The notes: a model not told the origin generated them from the sequence alone. Shown: positions 13,401 through 25,783, numbered from the stretch's first letter. The stretch is 64,000 nucleotides of DNA from Liriodendron chinense (GCA_003013855.2 ML058447.1:2480001-2544000); one strand, 5' to 3'. Translations and numbers: made by a program.

Positions 13401-14980
13401 TTACATTGTAAGTCCCACCAGGATGAAGGAAAAAAAAAAGAAAGAAGACAAAAAAGGGAAGAATAGGCCTGATGCAAAGCTTCTGACCTGTTGGGCTATA
13501 GAGGTTTCAGTTGTGGGCGTCGGCACCCTTACTCTTCCTTGTGGTGCGTTCCTCTTGAGTTTTTTGGATCGTTTTGAATTTCCTAATCACGACCTAACAT
13601 CATGTCACAGAAATGGTGGACGGCGTGGATTTCGTACACACATCATGGTGGGCCATCAAGCTTTTTTTCACGGACTCCCAAGCAGACACAAGAAAGAATA
13701 AATTGTGTTAGTTGCTTATTCACCATTAATAAATGGTGTTGACTCTTCAAACGTACATATTGAAAATCTTTACGGTAATCTAAACCGTCCAAATCTCTGT
13801 CCCAATCATAAATGGACACAGAAAAAATTTCGATGATAATATAGTATCAACACTCTAGTTTTTCCCTTTAAATTTGGACCATCATCTTTTACTTTAGCAA
13901 TCCATTAAACATGCATTAATTTCATGATCAATGTTATTTTGCATTTACCCACATATGTAAGACACAATTTGAACGGTATGGATAGCTCTACGTCAGTGCT
14001 ACATGTGAGGAAATAAGCCACTTGTTTTCTAAAATGATGCAAAACTAACAAAGGATTCTTAACTTTTTGTTCTCAAGTTAGCAGAGACACGTGTCGCTTT
14101 CTTTAAACAAATCACCCAGAACGAATCGCACGCCGTAGCATTACTTTTATAGAGCTATAATTTTCCCTCCTGGCCTCCTAAGTTGGTATTTACACGTGGC
14201 ATATCTGTCTGATCTGATCCTCTCAGTAGAAGTGGCCATGAGAAAAAAAATCACCCTGACGAGCTAATCCTAACCGTGTAAAAGATATCTTATTGAATTC
14301 ATGGACAGGATTTTAATGATTTTTGTACACCATGTGTACTGGATCTTCTAATTGAAGTATCTGAGACAATCTTTCTTTTGCACATGGATGTCAATGACTC
14401 GGGTCGTCCACAACCAAACCCCAACCCAACCTATGTATGCGTTGGCACGCGCGCGTTTGCTAGTGGACTGCACGTGGGATGCTTGAAAAGATAAAAAGGC
14501 TAATCCAAAGCCAGAGCCACTCACGAGGTGGGTCCCACCGTGATAATGTCTTAGCCCAAAAATCACTTTGAACTATTTGTTACTTCGGCCATATGTGCAC
14601 AGTAAATATATATAATTGACTAACATTTTTTTAACGGTTGATCTCTCTCATACGTGTGTGGTTCCGCTTATTTTTAGGACCGTTATTCGGGTGCTGTGCT
14701 GTTTTTTTTTTTTTTTTTTTTTTTCTTTTTTTAATTACTTTTTCTATTTTTAGTTTTTTACTTTTAATATAAAATCTATTATTTTAGGTTAATGAAGAAA
14801 TCTATTTTTGAAAATTATAAATTATAAATGGGCACTTTATAACCGAATAGTTAGCTGTCAACCAATTCAAGCCCGACAGTATCCCCAAGTTCAGCCCGGA
14901 CCCAGACTCATTTATATCATAAATAAAAGACTTTGCATTTGGACCGACTCACTTGTCAGGGTGACTCATGATTGAGACTT
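13401..14980. other. Gene-free repeat debris with a T23 tract
   Basis: No gene is supported. The block at 13740-14060 resembles the dispersed repeat at the window start. A homopolymer of 23 T residues lies at 14702-14724, followed by more T- and A-rich sequence. Confidence 0.4.
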
Positions 14981-14981
14981 G

Positions 14982-15534
14982 GAGAGCGGATTAGGTGAGA
15001 CCCCGGCCCCACCTAAGACGGTGCGGCCCTTACTGTGGGTTTACCGTGGGGCCCACCTTGATGTATCTATTATCTATCTATGCCGTCCATGCGTTTTTCC
15101 AGATCATTTTATGGCATTATACTAAAAATGAAGCAGATCTAATAATCAGGTGGATCATACCATAAGAAACAGTGGTGATTAATCATCCTACCATTAAAAA
15201 CTTCTTAGGGCGTACTTTAATGTTTTCATAGTGTTTATTTACCATCAAATCTATTGATAATGTCACATAAGCATGGATGAAGGGAAAAAAACAAATATCA
15301 GATTGATCCAAAGCTTTTGTGGCCCATTAAGGGTCAATAACCACTGTTTCTTATGGTATGGTCCACCTGATAATTGGATCTTCTTCAATTTTTACATTAT
15401 AACCTAAAATAATATGGAAAAACGGATGGACGGCGTGGATAGATAATAGATACATCAAGGTGGGCCCCACGGTAACCCCACATTAAGGGCCGCACCGTCT
15501 TAGGTGAGTCCGGGGTCTCACCTAATCCGCTCTC
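14982..15534. mobile_element. MULE-type foldback MITE, family A
   Basis: The left end GAGAGCGGATTAGGTGAG is repeated inverted at the right end, and the inverted similarity extends through ACGGTGCGGCCC into the body. Flanks read TGAGACTTG (14973-14981) and TGAACTTGC from 15535, a 9-bp duplication that fits if one base has been lost. The inside is a long foldback with no open frame of interest. Related copies are at 25784, 46923 and 62495. Confidence 0.82.
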
Positions 15535-16839
15535 TGAACTTGCACCTGGGCGCGGATTTCCTGCGGAAGCATTGCGCAGGAAGTTCCTGCACTGGGAACC
15601 AAGGTAGGGCCCACAGTGAATGTTTTTTTATAAATCCATCCCGTTCATCCGTTTTGGGAGCTCATTTTAGGACGTGAGAATAAAAATGAACCGGATCCAA
15701 GACTTCTTGAGTTGTATCCCTAAAAAATAACCCCATCTATCTATTCAAAACTAGTCATCAGTATGGACATCGCCTGAAAATCACAGCGATCAAGCCATAC
15801 TAACCATCTGATTGGTGACTATCAAATCGACCGTTAAAAATAAAATCGTCAGCCGGCCAGACCCAACGGACGAATCAGAGGTTAGGACCATCGGATCCAG
15901 ATAGCCGTAAATGTATGCCACGTGTACAGTGGATGAGTCAGATGCGTTGGCAATTCCAAGGCGGCGTGTAAGATTCTCGTCGCATGTGAGGAACAAAACG
16001 AGTGTCGCTATCCTATTGGGGATTTTAGCGTTAGAAGAGGGGAAAGAGTGGGCGAATTCAAATTTCCTGTGAATGTATGGATGATGACATGATTGACAGA
16101 ATATGGGAATTTGTGGTTGAAAGGTGCCTTTGACCATCCAAGGGTTCCTTTGGGCCGTCCACGTATGCTGTGGGTCCACAGCTGAACATGGGTGGGACCT
16201 TTTACTAATCTGAATTTACTATGCCTTTAAAAAAGAAAATAAATAAAAAATGGTAGGAAGGTTGTTGCACCTATTTGAAAATGGACTACTGTATGTAGAC
16301 AACGGATTCATGATTGTTCTGTTTTCCAACTTTTTGTTTGGCAGGTTTTGGCGCTAGGGTCACACCCAAAACCATCATGCGGACTCCCAGGTCTAACCAA
16401 CCTAGCTAGCCTGCTGGAGGTGCATGGTTTATTTTATTGGAGTCCTTTAGTTGTCTAAGTTAGAATTTTATGATGGTTAGGCAAAAAAGTACACACCTTC
16501 TGGGCGCAGCTCATGGGTTTATAACAGATGGAGCCGCTGGTTCGGTGGTCCAAAATGTATGCATCAAGGGGTGTGAACCGGTGGGCCTGCCTGATGAGCC
16601 ATTGGAACTTATCATAATACACCGGCCTTGATATGAAATTAGACCAACTGGGTCAGATCTGGTGTCCTATCTACTGGATGGGTCAGGTTCTCAACCTCTC
16701 AAAATAAACCTGGACCTGACTTTTAAATGAATTTGGTTTGTACTACTTAAAACGGACCCAACTTAGACTTGATCTGGACCCTTCAGTTAAGTTAATCAAG
16801 GCAATTAATAGAAACCTGAGAAGATCATGGGGTCTAGAT
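15535..16839. other. Gene-free diverged repeat DNA
   Basis: A foldback-MITE half lies at about 15600-15720. A dispersed-repeat segment (GGTTAGGACCATCGG, CCACGTGTACAG) is at 15790-15960. The rest shows no coding potential. Confidence 0.35.
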
Positions 16840-16960
16840 TAGGTTAGAGCCCACAGCTCACCTGTGACAGCTTGCATTTCAACATTGAGGTCTCAGGTTC
16901 AATTCCACAAGAACAATGCTCTCTATAGATCTGCGTGGATTGTGGAAAAGAAAAGAAAAC
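16840..16960 (+). mobile_element. tRNA-derived SINE
   Basis: A near-consensus pol III B box, GGTTCAATTCC (about 16897), is preceded by CATTTCAACATTGAGGT and followed by an A-rich tail (AAAAGAAAAGAAAAC). The CATTTCAACA..TGAGGT core is shared with the SINEs at 21862 and 53532, placing all three in one family. The A box is weak and I found no clear target-site duplication. Confidence 0.55.
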
Positions 16961-17129
16961 TAAATGGCTTTCCACTATCAGGTGTTAGGCTTCGTTGAGT
17001 CTGATCACGAGAAAGGTTCTGTTCATTCAGCTGGCACTTTGACACCAACACCCTCTTGCTTGGGGTTTCAGTGGCATAGTCCTCAATCCATACGGCAATT
17101 TTGTAATTTCACATAGTTATTTTTTCTTT

Positions 17130-18650
17130 TTGCAAAATGGATGGACGGTGTGGATAAGCCATATGTATCACAATGGGCCCCACAAAAATCTGTACCTTTC
17201 TCCATTTTAGTGCACAAAAAACAAAACCATCGGTGTCAATCAGTACAAGAATTACATGGCAAGTAATAATTATCTATTTGCTTGTATTTACACAAGGTAA
17301 ATGGAAATCGAGCATGCTTGTGTAAACTTTTGTTTGTTTTGTGTAGGTATATATTTTGGAAAGAGATGCTTTTTTATATATTTTTTTTTCTTTGAATATA
17401 GTAAATTGATAAATACGTAAAACTATAGAAAAACAATTATGTAAATCTCTACATTGTGGTTTTCATCTTTTTCATTTTAGAAAATGAGAAAAGATGAAGA
17501 CATCATTAACTAAAACCATAGTAATTGAGTTTTAGTCTTTTACAGCCCATCAAAGATGGAGGGTCTGAATGACTTGGATTCCATATACGCAACATTGCAC
17601 ACAATACTAATTATGGGTGTCCCCTCTCAAATTGCTCATTGTGGTGTGGCCTATCTAAGTTTTCGATCACCATTATTTTTGGGCCCTAGCAGTAACATGA
17701 GGTGATGCATATGATAGAATGGTTGGATGTTGTGCATACATTGCATGGGCCCCACAACAACCTAGTGCCATTATGTACACAGACGCACTGCTCACATGGG
17801 ATCCGTGATACCGCTACCTGTTGTGGTATCTAGTTGTTGCAGGGCCCAGCCGGTCCAACCTGTTCTCCTCCTCGATGCTCATTGTAAAAACCAAAATGTA
17901 TGCAGATCCAAAACTTAGGTGGGCCACGACCCAAGGGACAATGCAAAATCATGCCTAAAACCATTAAATCCATGTGATATGTCTCACGTGGGTTTTGGAA
18001 TGGCCTGATTGTTTGTCTCTTTTCTCGTGGATTTCTTCGTCTGAATGGATTGGACGGCATATACACAACATGTTGGGCCCTACAAGCCAAGTGTTTATTG
18101 TTATTGGTTCCCCTCCCAACTGCTCAATGGCATTGTGGACCACCTATGTTTTCAGTCAGGCTGGCTTTTAGGCCCATGGCATAACATGGGAGGGCGCATC
18201 TAGTGAACGGGGTGGATCTGACGGACAAAATGCATGAGCGCCCCAACAACAGCCCCGTGCCACCACAAAAGCAGTGGTCGTACCGGTGCCATGTGAGGGA
18301 GCCCCTTAATGTATGTAGACGATTGATAATGTAACATAGACCTTTGTGGGGCCCACCACGATGTTTGCATAAGATCCACCTCATCCATAAAGTGCGCCCC
18401 TTCAATTAATGTTATTCCACGGGGCAAAAAACCAGCCCGCTCAAAAGCTTAGGCAGGTCACATGATAGGAAATAATTGAAGGGAATGGCAAACCAATAAA
18501 ACCTTTCACACTATTTGTGGAGCTTACCATGTATTATATATTCCAATATCCAAATCCATTCATCAGATTCACCCCACAAAGATGAAGGGGTGCCCAAAAA
18601 AAAAAAAAAAAAGGCCATTCCAAAACTTAGGTGGGCCACACCATGTCAAT
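17130..18650. mobile_element. Tandem array of decayed foldback MITE fragments
   Basis: Successive blocks carry GGGCCC, GATGTNTGNAT, TCCATCCATT and AGGTGGGCCAC in alternating orientation, consistent with two to four insertions of a sub-family also seen at 26.4, 40.3, 42.5 and 63.6 kb. No borders could be fixed. An A-rich tract lies at about 18596-18612. Confidence 0.45.
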
Positions 18651-18879
18651 TTAGAGATTTGGTCATGATTTTATTTCTTCTCATTTGTAGGACACCCGTA
18701 TGTCTGAGTAGCTTAAGTTTTGGTCTCCAAGGAATGGCAAACAATAAGATCACAAATTTTTTGCAAGATTTTCAAATCTTGGCAAATTTTAAAATATTAC
18801 ATTTTTTTTATCATGATATTAACTCAAAAAATAGTAAAATGGGGTTTTACCCAAAAATTATTGGGAGCGTATGACATTA

Positions 18880-18970
18880 CCGTAACATTATTTGACTCTT
18901 TATATTTTTCAAAACGTTTCATACTACCATAACATTATTTGACTCTTTATACTTATCGAAGCGTTTCCTA
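18880..18970. repeat. Tandem duplication, 47-bp unit
   Basis: AACATTATTTGACTCTTTAT starts at 18884 and recurs at 18931, followed in both units by a TTC/ATC...ACGTTTC-like segment. It is a two-copy direct repeat in AT-rich DNA. Confidence 0.8.
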
Positions 18971-20290
18971 ATGGTATAGATGGAGGATGAAAAGTCAAAA
19001 TTACTCTTAACAAGGACATTTATGCATAACTAAGAGCATGATGTTCCTCGGTGTGGAACTCTAAGAAATCAAAAGTTATATTGGCCCTAACTTGTTGAAT
19101 TTATGAAATTCAATTCGACCTTTAGTTGTGTGACTTAATTTTAAGCGAAAACATGAAAAAAATGAGTCCAATATGTGAATTAGGTGGACCATATGCTTAG
19201 AAATAACGTAGTCAATATTATGGATTACACTTATGGATGTGTTGTTCTTTAAATTTCATGTGATGTGTCATTTATATTTTTTAGTCTTTTACCTGTTAAA
19301 TTTTTATTTTTTATAATTTGTGTAATTCTGTTTATTTTTCTATAAAAATACTTCTCTTATAACAAAAGGGTGTACAATTACTGTCTTTAGATGATCCATC
19401 CACCAATATTTACCATTACGATTCCCAACTCTCTTAAAACTTTGGTAGAATTAAGATTCAATGCAATTTATGTAGGGCAAGATTTGCAAATAAGGTAAAT
19501 CGACTTAGATTACACTTATCAAGTCGGGGGAGACATAAAATCTTGTCTCAAAGCATCACGAGAGGTACAAGTTTTATTGCAGGCTTTTGTAGACTCCAAC
19601 AGGAAGCCTTCCACCTCCTCCCCACATCGAATACAATTACTCACAAGATATACCATAACAGGTCTATTATAATTGATGAAGAATCCAAAATAGAAAGAAT
19701 GAAGAGAATTAATAAGGAAAAGGTAGAGGAGGAAGAAGCTAGATCGATTAAGAGCTTTGGAAGAAGATCAATTAAATTTTTTCTTGAAGTTAAGCATGAA
19801 AGAGATAGAGGCATTTAAGATGTCTTTATCGACAACATGACGCCGAAGTAATTCTAAGCACGAGAAGTAAGAAGCCATCAAAGTTTATCTCCAAATTAAC
19901 CTCATTCTACAAGATCTTTGGTACTTGGTATAGATTATCTTACAAAAAAAGTTTGAAAATGTTAGTTGAATCTATAAAAAAACACGATTGAAAAGTCATC
20001 TCACTTTCTGATTCAAGGAAGGTTAACGAGCATCTTGGGGAAGATATCAACTTGTGCACGGACGGTGAAAATGATGGATCTAATCCTAATTCAGATGGAG
20101 GAGATGAATATTATGGACATGGAGGCTGCGGCTACGAAATTATGTCGGGAAGGCATTTATCCCATGGAGAATATTAAATTGATGAAAGATATATTAAGTT
20201 TGTAGACTATAAATACACTAACTTCTAGTCTTCTAGTTTTATTATTATACTTACCTTTTCATTTTTTCAAAATGAAATAAAAATAAAAAT
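18971..20290. other. AT-rich gene-free DNA
   Basis: Two short plus-strand frames (19543-19818, and an open stretch near 20060-20170 rich in Asp, Gly and Tyr) have coding-like composition but no domain I recognise and no splice context. They could be remnants of a transposon gene. I do not call a gene. Confidence 0.3.
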
Positions 20291-20299
20291 AAATAAATA

Positions 20300-20520
20300 G
20301 ACAAAGCTTAGCTTAACTCACCTCAACTCGACATAGCTCACTCTGCTTGACTCAAAATAAGCTTGGTTGGCTCGAACAGTCAAGTTGAGCCGAGCTAGCA
20401 TTTTGAGGTCGAATGTCGAGTAGAACGAGCTCGAGTTAAGGTAGTCATGGGAACGAGCTGAGATGAGCTAAGCAGAGCAGAGATTGGCTTGACTTGACTC
20501 GATGTACAACTCTATATTAG
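20300..20520. repeat. GAGCTCGA-rich hAT-like debris
   Basis: Short words GAGCTCGA, GAGCTGAG, CTCGAAC and GACTCGA recur in both orientations, and the block ends in GATGTACAACTCTA. This resembles the mirror block at 10300-10510. It is probably the remains of a non-autonomous hAT element. Confidence 0.4.
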
Positions 20521-20589
20521 AGATGAACGTTTTGGTAAATATGGATAGTCAAAGCATATTATAGTCAATATCATATGCTCCCAACAATT

Positions 20590-20775
20590 TTCGAATAAAA
20601 ACCCTTCGTAAAATTATTATAGAATTTTTTACTTTAACATATATTTAAAAATTAAAATTATTTAATAATTCAAATAAATATTTTTATTTTCAATGAGATT
20701 ATCCCGGTTATATAATGAGAAAAACCCTAAAATTTGAAATCTCTGAGAAATTTTAGGCTGAAAATTTGCTAAGAA
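20590..20775. repeat. AT-rich dispersed repeat, copy 1
   Basis: It shares a collinear series with 23330-23530: TTATAGAATTTTTTA, AAATAAATATTTTTATTTTC, AATGAGATTAT, GAGAAAAACC and AAATCTCTGAGAAATTT. The pair are diverged copies of one unclassified repeat about 200 bp long. Confidence 0.55.
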
Positions 20776-20938
20776 CCAGATTTATCGGTATACCCAGGGT
20801 AGTGTTAAGGTGTTGTGCTTGATAGACACATGAGATGTCATGCAGAGATCATGGTGGGCCTCACAGATGTTAACATTATGGAGCAACTCCATAAATTTTA
20901 GCTAGTATTAGTGCAACTGCATAAATCATTTTCATCTC

Positions 20939-20944
<6 letters not shown>

Positions 20945-20971
<27 letters not shown>
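20945..20971. repeat. (CT)n microsatellite
   Basis: An uninterrupted CT tract is followed by a short C run. Arg-Glu open frames across it on the minus strand are repeat artefacts. Confidence 0.9.
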
Positions 20972-20975
20972 CCCC

Positions 20976-21860
20976 CATGGTATGTTCCACTATATCTTCA
21001 AGTATATTTCCAAAAATATAAAATATTTCAATTTTTTTGTTTGTTTTTTCAAAATATTTGAAAACTTTCCGTTTGTGATTCCTTTTGGAAAGTGTAGTCC
21101 CACATTTACAAAATGGATTAGTCTCAAAAAGCATTCCTATCATGTTGCTTGAAAAATACAAAAACTATCATCTACCACCAGTTTGTTGCAAGGATTCAAC
21201 GGTTGGAAAAGTTAGTTAACCCAAGTGCATGCGTACAGACATGTTAGCTTGTTTGATATTCGTTTTGGCCACATGAATCTATGTTGTGGTTTTCTTCTGT
21301 CATGAGCACACGGTTGCTTGGCCGTTGGGTGGAGGTTAGTGTTGGGTGGTTTGGAATTTGTATTTCCTATATTGAGATCTGCTGCACCTTTTTTCATTTT
21401 TGATTCAATCTGTTGTGGGGTTTCTTATCTGTTTAATGATTTGTTACGCTTCAAATGGTGGATAGATCTCTTTCAACTCCAACTTCAAAGTAACATAATT
21501 GCAGTTTGGAGCTTGGATGATTATGAATTGAATGGCAAGAAAGGATATTACAATTTGGTTTTTCTAATTTAAAGATTAACTATCACAATTAAAATCAATA
21601 GAGAATCCAAACACACCATAAGTACGATCGTTGTGTGGATGATCAACCCAACTACCAGGAGTTGAGGAATTATCTGGGAGTCCTCAGCAACACCTATCTG
21701 CTTTTTTCCTTTTATTATTTTCCTGAAAGTATAAAAATTTTATTGAGGACTTGTTCGGTGGTCCACCAAATGCCGTGAAATTGGTGTTTTGGAGACCCCT
21801 TAATCAAAATTAAGACTTCTTCCATGAGACAGTTCGGTCCGTGGATGCAGTGATAAGGAT
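20976..21860. other. Gene-free DNA
   Basis: Frames of 60-85 codons exist at 21212-21397 (-) and 21318-21572 (+), but neither shows a known motif, and the sequence has no splice-consistent continuation. I see nothing I can name. Confidence 0.3.
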
Positions 21861-21861
21861 C

Positions 21862-21974
21862 CAACCCTGGCTTAGTGGTAGATAGAGTGCATGCATTTCA
21901 ACACTGAGGTTAAGGGTTCAGTGCCCATGTGAGGGATGTGTGCATGGGTGTAATAATAATAATAATAAAAAAAA
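21862..21974 (+). mobile_element. tRNA-derived SINE with TAA-repeat tail
   Basis: The pol III A box is excellent (TGGCTTAGTGGTAGA, about 21868). A B-box-like GGGTTCAGTGCCC lies at 21914-21926 and the element ends in TAATAAT repeats plus an A run. This is the classic layout of a tRNA-derived SINE. It shares the CATTTCAACACTGAGGT core with 16840-16960 and 53532-53672. I found no convincing target-site duplication. Confidence 0.72.
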
Positions 21975-22173
21975 GTACATGGGGAGCCAACAATACTTGG
22001 GTCATCATTGCAGCAAGGGACTAGGAATTGGTAATAAGTGAAAGATCTAATCCATCCATCAGGTTGGTTTGACGAGTTAGATAACTTCAGCCAAGTTTTT
22101 TAAATCTTTACAGCAGTTTTGTAAAGATTTAATGACCTACAGTCTAATTGAAGTTGTGAAAGTTGATAGACTA

Positions 22174-22806
22174 AAGGCCTGTTTCGAGTGTGGATTTGGA
22201 ACCCCTGGTTCAAAACCCCCTGGTTTTGGAGCCCCCTGGTTATGTTTGGCACCCTAGATTTGGAATCCCCTGTCATCCAAAAGTATGATATTAATTTGCA
22301 GGGATTTAAATTTAATTACTAAATTTACTTTAATATCCCTAATTAGTATATGTATGTAATATTTGACACAATTGTTGACACATTGGAATATATTCTTTGG
22401 CCGAAAATGATGAAATTCCAAGTCTTGGATGGGCCACAAGCGAAGGATCACATCCAAGTGACTAACCTGTGAATGTTAATTGTTGATTTCCATGGACAAT
22501 GTTTGGACGACGCAAACCATCATATTAAAGTAATTTTGGTGATGTTGTTGATGATCTAATTGTTTTGGAATATCATCAGTGGGCCATGTGCCCAATAGAT
22601 TAGTAGCCTAGTGACACACATATTACATATGTGACTCTTGGAAAGATTTTAAATGTAATCTAAGCTCTTTTCTTGGATTACAAACCCCCTCATTAGGGGA
22701 TTTGAAACCCCCTGAATTTGAAACCTCCAGTTGCTTTTTGTGCCAAACACACAATGGGATTTGAAACCCCCTCAAATCCCTCCAAATCCATGGTGCCAAA
22801 CGGGCC
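22174..22806. mobile_element. PIF/Harbinger-like (Tourist-type) MITE
   Basis: Inverted ends are GGCCTGTTTCGAGTGTGGAT and, reading in from the right, GGCCCGTTTGGCACCATGGA. The trinucleotide CTA flanks both sides (22171-22173, 22807-22809). Ends of the GGCCTGTTTGG type with a 3-bp duplication are characteristic of Tourist-like MITEs. Subterminal CCCCCTGG/GAAACCCCC blocks are also inverted. There are no coding sequences. Confidence 0.7.
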
Positions 22807-23117
22807 CTAGAAGGTGTGGCCCTAGTGACTAGTGGATCAACTTTATTCTTGGGATAGGAATGTTAATATAATGGTATGGTTCTGATTGACGTATTGGATG
22901 TTAGACATGAAGTGTCATGCTGACACATTGGTAGGGTATAAACGATTTGTGCACATGCTTGTGACCTTGGCAAAGTCAATATAACATGATTAATTGCTGA
23001 AAAGTGCCACTATTTAGTAGGGCGGTGACATGGGATACAAGCAATGCAAGGCTATTCCCAATATATGACAAATATCACCGCCTTTTGAAAACCTTGCAAC
23101 GATATCATGAAAAATAC

Positions 23118-23294
23118 CGACGCGGACCGCCTCTTTCCTCAGCATGGACGCAAATCTGTGGAGGGGATTCTTGGTCTCATGCCTTAAAATTATTTTAGAA
23201 AAGTGATGGACAGCCTAGATAAATAGATGCATCACGGTGTTCCCCTCCACAGATCTATTTGAGTACATATTGAGAAAGGATGCAACAGGCGTTT
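23118..23294. mobile_element. Short family D MULE-type MITE with exact 9-bp TSD
   Basis: The 9-bp direct repeat GAAAAATAC flanks both sides exactly (23109-23117 and 23295-23303). Ends are CGACGCGGACCGC and, from the right, AAACGCCTGTTGCATCC. The interior has the CTGTGGAGGGG / CCCCTCCACAG foldback. At 177 bp it is the most compact copy of the family in the window. Confidence 0.82.
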
Positions 23295-23329
23295 GAAAAA
23301 TACATGGTGCTTTTTGTCATGATAATGTT

Positions 23330-23530
23330 ACTATGGTAGCTCAAAAACTTAGTAAAAACATTATAGAATTTGTTATTTAAATATATTTTTAAAATTTAAA
23401 CTTATTTAGTAATTCACATAAATATTTTTCAATATATTTATTTTGATGAGATTTTCTGATAAAATCGTGAGAAAAACCTCAAGATTTAAAAATCTCTCAA
23501 AAAATTTCAGGTTGAGAAAGATTTGCCACC
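23330..23530. repeat. AT-rich dispersed repeat, copy 2
   Basis: It is collinear with 20590-20775 (see that entry) and slightly better preserved at its right end, AGGTTGAGAAAGATTTGCC versus AGGCTGAAAATTTGCTAAG. The class is unknown. Confidence 0.55.
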
Positions 23531-23769
23531 ATGGTTGCTACCATAAGCTCTTAGATCCTAACCATGCATTCCACTATCATTGTGGGATGGCCAATTTTCG
23601 GACCAAGTTGTTTATTCCTTTTTTCTACCATTAAAGGTAAAATATGAAGCAAAAGATAAGGCTGATTGGATGAATCTTAGCCTTCAAGTATTCAAAGGAT
23701 AATTAATTTTTGGCAACCGTGCATATGAATACGGTTAACATCATGCAACCAAGTTGCTTCTTAGGGTTC

Positions 23770-24210
23770 ATAAGTAATCCATTAGAGTCATGTTAAGCCG
23801 TAGCGGTTGTTACGGGGCCATAACGGCCGTTGTATAAAGATAATGAAGGTGGTAACCATTACACATTATGTAATTGTAATAGTTGTAATGGCCGTTATGG
23901 AAAAAATGGCATGCACGTAATCTCTATTATGCCCACCGTAACAGTTGATACAATCTTATAGTGGTTTGATAAAGGATAGATGTGAACTTTTAAAGTTTTT
24001 TAAATAAAAGAAAAGATTGTAATGACAATTACGGTGGCTGTAACGACTGCTATAACCTCTATCTTTTTTGAATTATTTTAAATAAAAAAAAAAAAAAGAA
24101 AGATTGTAACAACCATTACAACCACTGTAACAAGTGTTATATATAGCTGCTATCGCAAAGGTTATGGTAATGGCCATTATTACCAATGTTACCATTTCGG
24201 CATATCTTGA
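23770..24210. repeat. GTAACGGCCGTTA-type repetitive element
   Basis: The words GTAACGGCCGTTA, TTGTAATGGCCGTTATGG, ACGGTGGCTGTAACG and GTAACAACCATTACAACC recur in both orientations across about 440 bp, broken by A-rich stretches. The outer ends (CCGTAGCGGTTGTTACGG and GCCGAAATGGTAACATTGG read inwards) are weakly inverted. It is probably a non-autonomous DNA transposon of unknown superfamily. Confidence 0.5.
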
Positions 24211-24930
24211 TTAAGGCAGATACTACGGTAAAGTGGACAAATTAAATTATAGTAGAGTCATCTATCTACAGCACAAATGTTAGTTGACATGGCAGCCAGT
24301 AACAGCTTTGCAGCAGGCTTTCGTTATGGATTGCTTACTTTCACGAAAACCACACTAACCAACAACCACAAAAGCTTCATTTGATCAATTTATGTCCTTT
24401 CAACATAGCCATTAATAGATTTTCTTCATCACCGATCTATTGTCAGCCCTTCATCAGTTGGATATAGATCACACAATCTATATGTTACTTGAACCATTTG
24501 CCATATATGGTAGGGCCCACTAAATGGACAGTCTCTATGTATCAATCTCTGCAACTTCTACTACAAAATTGGCAATATATTATTCTCATTATTCATACTC
24601 TACAATATCATCTATTAAATAAATGTTTTACATGATGACTTGTTTCACTATTTAATCTTGACTATCCATTTACATGATGACTTGTTACCATTATATAACA
24701 TTGTTATAATGGAGTGTCCCATGACACGTCATTTAAATGCTAGGGTGACGTTGCTAATGTTGGCAGGTGGGGACATTCGGCATTGCAGGAATGGAAAGAA
24801 TCAAAATGTAATGAGGAAGGAAAACGGAATAAGCAATAATAAAAAATAAAATAAAAAGGCAGTGTATTAGTCATTTGGAAGATTAGAAAACAAGAGTAAT
24901 CCTCCTCCACACGCTATCCACACGCTATCC
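24211..24930. other. Gene-free AT-rich DNA
   Basis: No coding or structural feature is visible beyond a short duplicated phrase CACACGCTATCCA just before the next MITE. Confidence 0.35.
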
Positions 24931-24940
24931 AGTCCAAACA

Positions 24941-25476
24941 GGAAGCGGATTGCGTACTGAGTAACTCCGCACGCTAACGTGCGGAGTAAACTCTGTAGGG
25001 CCCACAGTGATTTACTTATTTTATCCACTCCGTCCATCCATCTTAATAGAAAATTTTAGGTATGGTACCAAAAAACGAAGCATATCAAAATCTAAAGTGG
25101 ACCACACCACTAGAAATGTGTGAACTGAATGTCTACCATTGAAAAATTCTCGGAGGACACAGAAGTTTTGGATCAAGCTGATATTTGTGTTTTCCCTTCA
25201 TCCATATCCATGTGATCTTATGAACAGGTTGGATGACAAATAAACATCACTGTAGGGCCTGGGAAGGTTTCAACGGTGGAAATCATTATTCCCACTGTTT
25301 CCTGTGTCATGGTCCACTTGAGATTGGATATACTTAAATTTTGGGCTCAACCACTAAAATGAGCTGGAAAAACATATGGACGGAATAGATAAAGCACATA
25401 CATTCTAGGTGGGCCCAACTGAGTTTACTCCGCACGATAAGAGCGTGCGGAGTTACTCCGCATGCAATCCGATTCC
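24941..25476. mobile_element. MULE-type foldback MITE, family C, copy 1
   Basis: The element is 536 bp long and flanked by the exact 9-bp duplication GTCCAAACA (24932-24940 and 25477-25485). Ends are GGAAGCGGATTGC and, from the right, GGAATCGGATTGC. Just inside are hairpins: ACTCCGCACG with CGTGCGGAGT on a 4-nt loop at the left, and the same stem on a 7-nt loop plus GCGGAGTTACTCCGC at the right. The body is a long imperfect foldback. The copy at 30365-30900 has the same length and differs at about a dozen positions by eye (about 98% identity), so both insertions are relatively recent. Confidence 0.93.
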
Positions 25477-25783
25477 GTCCAAACATTCATCACCTACCAA
25501 TTCCACTTTCCGTCCTTGTAAAGAAAGAAAATGAGACGGCTCAGCTGGTGATGAATCGAATCAAACCGTCCAAATGGTGGGCCTTATTTGTGGATTGGAG
25601 TTGTATAGTTCCCATGTGGAGGTTTTCTGCTTTTTTCTTAATTTAGTTTGGACCATTTTTATGTCTGTTTCTTTAGCGGTCTATTTAGCAGGTGGCCAGT
25701 CAGAGAAACATTAGGATTATCCCTTGTATGAATATTTTTGGGCATCATCCATTCATGTGGGGCCGCTGGACCTTGACAACTCA

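Noticed and set aside
13348..13701. A 117-codon plus-strand open frame
   Set aside because: It runs across foldback MITE sequence, has no domain, and has a long Lys/Glu low-complexity stretch from an A/G-rich tract.
19543..19818. A 91-codon frame rich in Lys, Glu and Arg
   Set aside because: No recognisable domain, no promoter signals, and surrounding AT-rich repeat DNA. Could be transposon gene debris but cannot be shown.
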